DNA from: Alviniconcha marisindica
Taxonomy: Eukaryota; Mollusca; Gastropoda; Provannidae
NCBI GenBank assembly: GCA_018857735.1
Contig: JABMCL010001163.1
Coordinates: 342,501-406,500, forward strand
DNA length: 64,000 nucleotides
Direction: 5' to 3'
Shown: piece after piece, positions 38,292 through 50,200 of the stretch
Numbering within the stretch: the stretch's first letter is position 1
How the letters are laid out: every line of letters begins with the position of its first letter
Program-made: the position numbers and the translations under genes
Notes under the pieces: model-generated
The model's database searches: none
The model's input: only the letters and a program-made list of their open reading frames with translations
What the model was told of the DNA's origin: nothing

Positions 38292-41200
38292 ACGCGGGCA
38301 AAACAAAAACAATGCTTTTTTGGTTTCCCTTACATAGTCTGTTTTCCATTTCTGCTTTGATTTGCACAAGGAAAACCTGTACCTGTGCCCTGTCAGAATT
38401 AAAAACAGTACCCCTGTCCTCGGTTTTCAGCGGACAAGGAGAACAGTGACAAGAGCTATGGTGAGCTGTGCGGCTGTCTGTCCGGTCTGTCCACTGTGGA
38501 CCCTGTGGTCCTGCAGTCGCTGCTCTACAAGATCTTCAAACCACCCCAGGTACTTTTCCTAGATTACACACAGGGTTAGGAACAAACTCCAAGCACTGGT
38601 TTACGACATCCTTCCTTCAACCACTGCCATATTTAGTTACACCATAGGGTCCAGAAAACTGTCAGCTAATGAGCAGTTTTTTGTTGGTGCTCAAACAGTA
38701 GTAAGTTTGTTACAAACAACTCAAATTATATCAGACGTTTGTTTTATAACTGACCATGTTGCTTATGCCAGTTCAAATAAAACCAAAATTCATTTGAATC
38801 GAGATGGAACTCTTTTTTTACTTGGGGTGAATGCGCCTTATGTTTACATGCGTGCTAGGGCACTAGGTTGCTTCCACAGTCTTATCAGTACCTGAACCTT
38901 TCAGAGGGCGCTGACCGTGTCGGTGGACAGCTGCGCAGAGATAAAGAGTGCCCCTTCAGTGGTGTAACTAAATCTGGCAGAGTTTGGAGGAAGGTGCCGG
39001 AAAGCAATGCTTGGAGTGTGGGTTAGGAAGCATGTTAATTTGTTACAACTTTGTTAGTAAATTCAGTTCATTTGAGTTCAGGATGTTATCTGTGTACTTG
39101 GGAAAGCCCATATGCACTCCACCCTGTCTGTCGGAAGCTTTCCCGGTGTTGCCTTTGAAACAGTTTCAGTGTTCATCTGACAGTCTGAGTTCAGTTGAGT
39201 TCAGTTCAGGATGTTATCTATGTACTTGGGAAAGCCCATAAGCACTCCACCCTGTCTGTCAGAAGCTTCCCCGGTGTTGCCTTTGAAACGGTTTCAGTGT
39301 TCATTGGACAGTTTCAGTGTTTGTCTGATTAATGATATGCCTTTCTAGTCCTTTCAAGAAAGACTGTTGAGTGCTTCCTCTTTTTATGCTTCTCCCCTCC
39401 AATGTAATGTAATGCAGTCTAATGTGCAATGTACTTGGCATTATGCCAGGAGGTAAAGTCTCAAACTCCTCAACACTTTAGTTCTTCCAAGATGCAAGCT
39501 ACTACTTGTGGTGGTTATGTTACCCACAAGTCTATCTGCTTGGTCACTGCCCTTGACTGGCATATCTGGCACAATACATCCACATCCACAGGAGTCTATG
39601 AAGGGGGATGTAGAACACTGACTGATACATACCAGTCTGGGCTTCTCAGTCCACTTTTCTTTTACAAGCTGTATGGTATGAAAACAGCTGTTGTATACCA
39701 GTGAGAGCAGCTCTTTCAGCAAGCAGCTGGCTTCCCATTGGCTTCCTGTATGGGTGAGAAGTGTAGCACAACCTATCCCCCAGTGAGTTCCCTTCATACA
39801 GCTGCCTTTCTGTGGTGGTGAGAACCTTTCCTGTCCTCTAGTGTTCCCGTCATACAGCTGCCTTTCTTTGGTAGTGAGAAGTGTGGCACAGCCTACCCCC
39901 GAATGAGTTTGCCTTCTTTGAGAAGCTGCATAACCTTCAAAACCCTTTTCTCAATGTCTTTCTGAAATGTGCGTCATTGAACCAGTTGAATGAAGGAGTT
40001 AGCCTAAAAGCAGCAGTGATTTGGAAATTAGGATGACTGTTGATGTGTGCAGGAGGAGGAAGAGGAGAACACGGTGAAACAGAACAGATACCTGCTGCAG
40101 AGCCTCACACTCTACATTGTCAAGGAGTCCAGGTCAGTAGATGGGTGGGAGTCCAGGTCAGTTTAGGGATGGGAGTTGAGGAGTCTAGGTCAGTAGATGG
40201 GTGGGAGTCCAGGTCAGTTTAGGGATGGGAGTTGAGGAGTCTAGGTCAGTAGATGGGTGGGAGTCCAGGTCAGTTTAGGGATGGGAGTTAAGGAGTCTAG
40301 GTCAGTAGATGGGTGGGAGTCCAGGTCAGGGGAGTTGAGTCCAGGTCAGTAGATGGGTGGGAGTCCAGGAGTCCAGGTCAGTTTAAGGGTTGGAGTTGAG
40401 GAATCTAGGTTAGTAGAGGGGTGGGAGTTGAGGAGTCTAGGTCAGTAGAGGGGTGGGAGTTGAGGAGTCCAGGTCAGTAGAGGGGTGAGAGTTGAGAAGT
40501 CCAGGTCAGTAGATGGGTGGGCGTCCAGGAGTCCAGGTCAGTTTAGGGGTGGGAGTTGAGTCTAGGTCAGTAGATGGTGGGAGTCTGGGAGTCCAGGTCA
40601 GTTTAGGGATTGGAGTTGAGGAGTCCAGGTCAGTTTAGGGGTGGGAGTTGAGGAGTCAGGAGAGGGGTGGGAATCAAGGAGTTTATATAAGTAGAGGGGT
40701 GGGAGTCCAGTGTAGGTCAGTAGTGGGGTGGGAGTCCAGGCTGGCAGAAGGGTGGGGTGGGTGATGTCACTGGCATTATCATGGAGTCCAGGTCAGTGGA
40801 GGGGTGAGATGGGAAGGTCAGCAGGGGGCAGCTACATGCTGCACAGTGTCAGACTCCAGATCAGTTGAGGGGTGGGTGGGTGTTGCCCCTAGCATCATCC
40901 AGGAGTTGGGTCAGTAGAGGAGTGGAACAATGTTGCCGTGACAACGCTTTCTGCCCTCATTCCCATGGTTCCTGCTGTGATGACCTTTTTACCATTTTAG
41001 GTTTACTGGGGATGATGTTACCATGGCAGTGCTTAGTGCCCTCATCCCCATGGTTTCTGCAATGATGACCTCTGTCTCATTTAATAATAATAATAATAAT
41101 AGATTGTTTATGGTGCCCCCATCTCATAAGATTAAGAGCCCACGGCGTTTATAAAGATATAAGGATACACTCATTTCATCACACCACACACACACACACA

Positions 41201-41957
41201 CATACACTACAAATACATGCATTACTGGTGATGGATTGGTAAAATGACAGATCTGTATGCAGAGGAGAAGAGATAGGGTTTTCAGTTTTGACTTAAAAGA
41301 AGAGAGTGAAGATGAATGCCTTGTTGGGGATGATGTTGCCATGGCTGTGCTCAGCGCCCTCAGCCCCATGGTTTTTGTGACGATGACCGCTGTCTCATTT
41401 CAGCCTTGTTGGGGATGACGTCGCCATGGCAGTGCTCAACGCCCTCATCCCCATGGGAGTGCCGCTGCTGAAGGCTGGCGGAGGGGACCTGTCGGGGTTC
41501 CCCGAGCTGATGATGGTGATGCACACGCTGGCTGCCGCCGGCAATGGCACTGGCCACCTCCACCTCTTTCAGGCCACCACGGCTTGGCTTGACCTCTGGT
41601 CAGTGATGTTACCTGTCCTCAGTGCTGGTTACTGTCTGTGTTGGGTCAGTGTGTATACAAATACCCTGCTTGCCAGTTGCTTTGTGTGCAGGGGAGATGT
41701 TGTAATATGTTATTGTGTTATGTATTGGGGGGGGGGGGGGTATGTCCTGTTGTGTGAAGGGAAAGTGCTCTACTGCGTTGTATTTGGGGGTGGGGATGGG
41801 TTGTGTTATGTCATTGTGTTGTGTGCAGTAGAGGTACTGTATTATGTCATTGTGTTGCTTATAATAACGATAAAGAGGATTTCTAGAGCGCCCATCTACC
41901 ACATGAGGTGGGAGCACAGGGCGCTTTACAATAACATTAACAACACACACACACACA

Positions 41958-42032
<75 letters not shown>

Positions 42033-45000
42033 TCAGCGTTGGACGAGGGGATAGGCATGGTTGTAAAAAACAGTTTAGAAATAATTATTAAACAGGTGCT
42101 TATGGGGTGGGCGGTTGTATCATGTTCTTCTGTTGCGTGATGGGGAATTTTGTCTGGTGGGGGATGGGGAGGGGTGTATGATGTCATTGTGTTGTGTGCA
42201 GTAGAGGTGCTTTATTATGTCATTGTGTTGCCTGGGTGGGGGGTGGGGGGTTGTATTGTGTCCTGCTGTGTGAAACGAAATTGCTCTATTGTGTTATGGT
42301 GTGTGTTTTCTTTTGGCACAACTAAGCCGCATGTCTGTTCAGGCACCGTGGTCTTCTGCTTCTGGAAGTTATCAAAACAATATCAAAAGTCATCAAAAGA
42401 CAGCGTCATCATAATGGACAGCTTATCCCATTGAGCACAGCTCAAATTTGTTTGGTAGTAAGACATCATATGTCATGCTCAGAGTTTTTACCCCTCTCCT
42501 CCCACCTCCCCCATCCCTCCCAGTGGTTTTGTAAAGTTGGCATGCATTGAGGGAAATTATTGATGTGTTTTCAGAGTGCATAATTATGTTAATTTTTCCA
42601 TCTGAAAATATGCTTGAATGAAAGATTTTGTTGTCCTCCGAAATGCAGTGCTATTTTTGTTATAAGTGATACACATAATGTATGGCAATATGTAAAAAAA
42701 TCTTTACATGATTTATGGCAATATATTTATGTTTTGCAGCAAGGTTCATCTTTCGGAGAAGGAGGTCCAGGAGCACTTGGCACAGAGTGGAAAACCAAGC
42801 AATGTAAGTGGTGTGTGACAAGCATAAATCATGCGTGATGAGTGTAAGTGACATGTGTCAAGTGTATGTCATGTGTCTCAGCATGTGCAGTATGTACAAG
42901 TGATGTGTGATGAATGTAAGTCCTCTGTGGCCTATGTAAGTCAAGTGTGGTAAGTGTAGGTCTTGTGACATGTGTAAGTCATGTGTGATAAGTGTAAGTC
43001 ATGTGACAAGCGTAAGCCATGTTTGGCAGGTGTACATCATGTGTGACAAGTGTAAGTCGCATTTGGTGAGTGTAGGTCATGTGACAAGTGTAAGTCATGT
43101 GTGACAAGTGTAAGTCATGTGTGGTGAGTGTAAGTCATGTGTGACAAGTACAAGTCATGAACCTTGTTTCCCCTCACACAGCGGGGAGGTTTGTTCCATT
43201 TTCTGGCTGCTGCTAAGCACAGAAAGGGGTTGTGCAGAGTGACAGAGAGAGAGATTGCAGTTATGAAGGCAGCAGGCTCAGCGTCTTGTTCTGTCACTTA
43301 ACAAATAGGCTTACCCTGAAAATTGTGTTCTGTGTAGTGTTATATTAAAGAGGCATTCTCTCAACCTTTCCTGCGTTTGGATCTAGTTACGTTAGTTTAC
43401 TGACTGTGTGTCTAGCATTTTGACCGTGTGTTTCCTCGTTTTCAGCCTGGTCTGCTGGAGACGCTGTGCTGTCTGCTTTCCTACACCGGCCAGATTCTGG
43501 CTGCCTTGAAGAAAGGAGCGGACAGGTAACCACAGACACAGACGCACTGCCTGTCAGAGACACACAGACAAGTCACACTGTTGACACAGATTAACTCTGT
43601 GTTATTATTGTCTTCCAGTGTAACTTAGTTTATTTTCGGTGATCATCGTGTATGCCATTGTGTTGTGTGCAAGGAAGGTACTGTAGCATGTTGTTTGCCA
43701 GGGAAGTGTTGTATTATGTCATTGTGTTGTGTGCAGATGAGATGCTGTATTATGTCATTCTGTTGTGTACAGGGAGAGTGCTCTATTGTGCATTATGTAC
43801 AGGGAAGGTGCTGTGTTATGTCATTCTGTTGTGTACAGGGAGGGTGATGTATTATGTCATTATGTACCGGGAGGGTGCTGTGTTATGTCATTATGTACAG
43901 GGAGGGTGCTGTATTATGTCATTCTGTTGTGTGCATGGAGGGTGCTGTATTATTATGTACAGGGAGGGTGCTGTATTATGTCATTCTGTTGTGTATAGGG
44001 AGGGCGCTGTATTAAGTCATGTACAGGGAGGGTGCTGTATGATGCTATTATGTACAGGGGGGTGCTGTATTGTCATTGTGTGACATGCATGGGGGCTGCT
44101 GTATTATGTCATTGTGTGATGTGCAGGGGGGGTGCTGCATCACCCACGGTGGAGGTGGAGACGGCAGCCCCTGTGGACGGAGACAGTGACTGGGCGGAGG
44201 ACATGCCACAGGAAGAGGAGGACTCCGGGGGAGAGGACTCGGTGAGTTGTTCCCCAACCTTGACACTGCCCCTTCCTCCCTTCCTCCCTCCCTCCCTCCC
44301 CATCTTCCTCCCATTATCCCCCCCTCCCCCTTCCTCCTGCTGTAAATACTGTACATGCTGGTGCTGCACCTGTTTTTTCGCTGGAGGACTGTTTTGTGCA
44401 CAAACTTGTACTGTGGTCTTTGGCTAGCCATCTTCTTCTGCTTTCATTCAAGAAGCAGTGATGCGTCTTTTTTGAAGCAATCCATAATGTGGTCATTTAA
44501 AACGGTGTTTATTGGTCCTGAGATGACCCTGTGGCGTTAACAGGCCACTAAAATCATCCAAGAACTAACTGCCTTTGATTTGGTGGCTTGTTTTGAACTG
44601 GTATTGCATGAGGACCTTGTGTGGTTGACAGAATGCTAAGATCCAAGAACCAGCTAAGTCACTGAGCTTGCCGATCAGTTGCTGAAAAAGTGATGGCCTT
44701 TTTAGTTCAGATGTCATTGCCCTTCCAGCCAAAGATACAGCCCATTGTTGGAAAAAAATCTTGCTGTTTATCTTGCAGCTTTGCTTTGGTATGTTATGAA
44801 CAAATAAATTGCAGCATGTTGAAATAAAGCTGGCTGCAGTGTTTTAACAGGCTTGTTATGAACTGACTGATCGGTTGATTGATTGATTGATGGACTGATT
44901 GATTGATTGCAGGATGAGGAGTCACTGAACAACAAGCTGTGTACTTTCACCATCACCCAAAAGGAGTTCATGAACCAGCACTGGTGAGTAGTTTCCTGTA

Positions 45001-47165
45001 CACACATCCCACTGTGATATAGCTTGACTGACAGGTAATGTCATGCCCTGATGTTGAAGGTACCACTGTGATATAGCTTGACTGACAGGTAATGTCACAC
45101 CCTGATGTTGAAGGTACCACTGTGATATAGCTTGACTGACAGGTAATGTCACGCCCTGATGTTGAAGGTACCACTGTGATATAGCTTGACTGACAGGTAA
45201 TGTCACGCCCTGATGTTGAAGGTACCACTGTGATATAGCTTGACAGACAGGCAGTGTCACACCCTGATGTTGAAAGTACCACTGTGATATAGCTTGACTG
45301 ACAGGTAATGTCACGCCTTGATGTTGAAGGTCCCACTGTGATATAGCTTGACTGACAGGTAATGTCACGCCCTGATGTTGAAGGTACCACTGTGATATAG
45401 CTTGACTGACAGGTAATGTCACACGCTGATGTTGAAGGTACCACTGTGATATAGCTTGACTGACAGGTAATGTCATGCCCTGATGTTGAAGGTACCACTG
45501 TGATATAGCTTGACTGACAGGTAATGTCACACCCTGATGTTGAAGGTACCACTGTGATATAGCTTGACTGACAGGTAATATTATGCCCTGATGTTGAAGG
45601 TACCATGGTGATATAGCTTGTCTGACAGGTAATGTCATGCCCTGATGTTGTACCACTGTAATATAGCTTGACTGACAGGTAATGTCACACCCTGATGTTG
45701 AAGGTACCACTGTAATATAGCTTGACTGACAGGTAATGTCATGCCCTGATGTTGAAGGTACCACTGTGATATAGCTTGACTGACAGGTAATGTCACGCCC
45801 TGATGTTGAAGGTACCACTGTGATATAGCTTGACTGACAGGTAATGTCATGCCCTGATGTTGAAGGTTCCACTGTGATATAGCTTGACTGACAGGTAATG
45901 TCATGCTCTGATGTTGAGGGTACCATGGTGATAGAGCTTGACTGATGTTGACATGTGATATGGCTTGACTCACAGCTAATGTCAGGCCCTGATGTTGAAG
46001 GTACCACTGTAAAATAGCTTGACTGATGTTGACATGTAATATGGCTTTACTACTGACAAGTGATGTCAAGCCCTGATGTTGACAGGTACCACTGTGATAT
46101 AGCTTGACTGACAGGTCGTGTGAATCCCATATACTTGACATATCCCACTGTCATAGAGCTTGACTGATAGGTGATGTAAAACCCATATATGGACATGTCC
46201 CATTGTAATATAGCTTGACTGACAGGCAGTGTCCAAAACTGATGTTGACAGGTACTGCTGTGATATAGTTTGACTGACAGGTGATGTAAAACCCATATAT
46301 GGACGTGTCCCATTGTGATATAGCTTGACTGACAGGTGATGCAAAACCCATGTATGATATGACCCACCATGATGCAGCTTACTGACAGGTGATGTCAATC
46401 CTTGATGTTGACTGGTACCACTGTGATACAGCTTAGCTGGCAGGTGATGCTCAATCCTTGATGTTGACCGGTACCACTGTAATACAGCTTAACTGACAGG
46501 TGATGTCAATCCTTGATGTTGACGGTACCACTGTGATACAGCTTAACTGGCAGGTGATGTCATCCTTGATGTTGACTGGTACCACTGTGATACAGCTTAG
46601 CTGAGCAGGAAATGATGCTCAATCCTTGATGTTGAAACCCCGGTACCACTTGTAATACAGCTTAACTGGACAGGTGATGTTAATCCTTGATGTTGACCGG
46701 TACCACTGTGATACAGCTTAACTGGCAGGTGATGTCAATCCTTGATGTTGACTGGTACCACTGTGATACAGCTTAACTGACAGATGATGTCAATCCTTGA
46801 TGTTGACCGGTACCATTGTGATACAGCTTAACTGGCAGGTGATGTTGATCCTTGATGTTGACAGGTACCACTGTCACACGTGCAAGATGGTGGATGGTGT
46901 TGGAGTCTGCACGGTGTGTGCCAAGGTGTGCCACAAAGACCACGACCTCTCCTATGCCAAGTTTGGATCCTTCTTCTGTGATTGTGGTGCCAAGGAGGAT
47001 GGCTCTTGCAAAGTGAGGCTTTTGTGTTGGATGTGTGGTTGTGTGTGTGCATGCTTGTGTGGGTGTTTGTAAGTTAAGTGTGTATATGTGCAAATGTGTG
47101 TGTGGTGTGTGTGTGTATGCAGATGTGTGTGTGTGTATGTGTGAGTGTGTGTGTGTGTGATGCAG

Positions 47166-47213
<48 letters not shown>

Positions 47214-47218
47214 TGCAG

Positions 47219-47280
<62 letters not shown>

Positions 47281-50200
47281 TGCAGATGTGTGTGGTGAAT
47301 GCGTGTGTGAATGTGTGTGTGCATGTGGTGCATGTTTGGGTGTTGCTTTGACAAGCCCACACTCTCACGGTCACAGGCCTTGGTGAAGCGCACGGCCCAG
47401 AGCGGCATCGACACCTCAGGTGCTGCCATCGGCCAGTCGCCGTTCGCTGTTGACACCTTCCATCACCACTCTTCCCTGCGTCGCCGCCTCTCCTCCCCAG
47501 GCCCTGACGACAAGCCTGCCGAGGTGACCAAGACCCCGCAAGAAGCCAGCAAAGCTCAAGAGACACTTCTCAAACAAATTGAGGTGGGTGGAGCAGACAT
47601 TCTGGTGGGTGGTGTGGGCATTCTGGTGGGTGGAGCAGGCATTCTGGTGGGTGGTGTGGGCATTCTGGTGGGTGGAGCAGGCATTCTGGTGGGTGGAGCA
47701 GGCATTCTGGTGGGTGGTGTGGGCATTCTGGTGGGTGGAGCAGGCATTTTGGTGGGTGGAGCAGGCATTCTGGTGGGTGGAGCAGGCATTCTGGTGGGTG
47801 GAGCAGGCATTCTGGTGGGTGGAGCAGGCTTTCTGGTGGGTGGTGCGGGCATTCTGGTGGGTGGAGCAGGCATTCTGGTGGGTGGTGCGGGCATTCAGGT
47901 GGGTGGAGCAGGCATTTTGGTGGGTGGAGCGAGCATTCTGGTGGGTGGAGCAGACACTGATGGTTGGAGTTGGTGTTTTGGTTGGTAAACCTGAGCATTC
48001 TTGTTGTGGGTGGATTTGGCATTCTGATGGGTGTTCTGTTGGTGACTGTGGTGGCATTCTGGTGGTGGTTGGAGGTAGTGTTCTGATGGTGTGTGGGCAT
48101 TCTGGCGGTGGTCGGAGTTGGTGTTCTGATGGTGTGTGGGCGTTCTGGTGGTGGGTGTTTTGGGCATTCTGGTGGGTGGTGTGGGCATTCTGGTGATGGG
48201 TGGAGTTGGTGTTCTGATGGTGTGTGGGCGTTCTGGTGATGGGTGGTGTAGGTGTTCCACTGGGCAGAGTTGGCAATCTGGTGGGTGGAGCTGCTGGGGA
48301 CAAGGGGAAACTAAATATGGAGTCAGATGGGTGGAGTTCAAAGTAGTGAAGATTCAAGAGGGTGGAGTTTGGAGGTAGGATGGTTGGATCCAAGTTGTGA
48401 GAGTCTCTGGAGGTAGTTGAGCATAGAGGCAAAATGGGTGGAACCTGGAGATGAAGTGAGTAGATCTAAGTGGTGAAACCGGTAACATTTGGAAGCAATC
48501 AAACATAGAAGTAAAGTGGGTGGAACCTGAGTATTGAAGCCACACCCTTTTGCTTTGAGTGGTGAGACAGGTACAGTGTGGAAGTAGTCGAGCATGGTAA
48601 ATGGGTGGAACCTGGAGATGAAGTGAGTAGATCTAAATGGTGAGACAGGTAAAGTGTGGAAGCAGTCGAGCATGGAGGTAAAAATGGGTGGAACCTGAAG
48701 TGAAGTGAGCAGAGCTAAGTGATGAGACAGATGAAGTTTGGAAGCAATCTGTGTGTGTATAAAATAACATGATTTTTTTCTCTCTATCTTTTCCAGGGCT
48801 TCAAAGGAGAATTGCTCTCTCACATGGTAAGCTGTTTGTTTTTCACGTTGGCCACCCCCTTTTTCTTTTTGAAATAAAAGGTTGACAAAATAATTTTCAT
48901 TATTTATAAAGATCATCTGGAATATACACTGTACCTGACTGATGTTGTTCTTTGACTGGCAGTGCTGTGTATGATACACTTGTAACTTGTAAAGTGCTGC
49001 TTTCAATAATGGTACACTGTCTTAACCCTTTCACCCCCCAGCACTTATGTTTAAAATTACAGCACTTAACATGAAATAGAATCAAACAGAAGCATAAGCT
49101 TAAAAATATACAGAAGTGTAACGATATAATTGCCACATACTTGTTCTTCAGTGGCACCTTGTGCTTGGTGTCCTCACCCCCTACTATCACCTTAACCATT
49201 ACCATATAGGAAGGATAGGAGGTCACCCCTGCTGTCAGACAACTGTAGCTTGACTGACTGACTTTGGTTGGTGTGTTGACAGCAAGTCACCCCTGTCATC
49301 AGACAACTGAAGCATGACTGACTTTGGTTGGTGTGTTGACAGCAAGTCTCGCCCTGATATAACCGCACCGGTTGATTGGGCGTAAAACACCAACTTACTT
49401 ACTTGACAGCAAGTCACCCCTGCTGTCAGACAACAGAAGCATAACTGACTGACTTTGGTTGGTGTGTTGACAGCAAGTCACCCCTGTCATCAGACAACTG
49501 AAGCATGACTGACTTTGGTTGGTGTGTTGACAGCAAGTCACCACTGCTATCAGACAACTGAAACCTGACTGACTGACTTTGGTTGATGTGTTAACAGCAA
49601 GTCACCCCTGCCGTCAATGTCGGACAGCTGAAGCGGGACCGACTGACTTTGGTGGTGTGTTGACAGCAAGTCACACCTGCTGTCAGACGACTGAAGCGTG
49701 ACTGACTGACTTTGGTTGGTGTGTTGGCAGCAAGTCACCCCTGCTGTCAGACAACTGAAGCGTAACTGACTGACTTTGGTTGGTGTGTTGGCAGCAAGTC
49801 ACCCCTCTGTCAGATAACTGAAGCGTGACTGCCTGACTTTGGTTGGTGTGTTGGCAGCAAGTCACCCCTGCTGTCAGGCAACTGAAGCGTGACTGACTGA
49901 CTTTGGTTGGTGTGTTGGCAGCAAGTCACCCCTGCTGTCAGGCAGCTGAAGCATGGTTCGGTGACGGTGGTTGGTGTGTTGACAGGAGCAGTCCAACCTG
50001 GTGCAGACGGTGCTTGACATCCTGCAGTGGATCGTTCCCCCACTGACAGACAACTACCAGGACGCCTCCCCCATGGGGAGCACTGCCCGTGCCCAGAAGG
50101 CCCTGGCTGACCTTCACCTGCAGGCCAAGAAGATCGAAGTCACTGCCGACCAGCTCATGGTATGAATGAAGGGTAACAGGAAGTTTCGCTGAGGGTCAGG

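Noticed and set aside
44922..46007. 361-codon minus-strand open frame
   Set aside because: It lies wholly in the 55-bp repeat of intron 38 and the residues are periodic.
47416..48432. 338-codon minus-strand open frame rich in Pro/Thr/His
   Set aside because: Reverse read of the 21-bp repeat plus antisense of exon 40.
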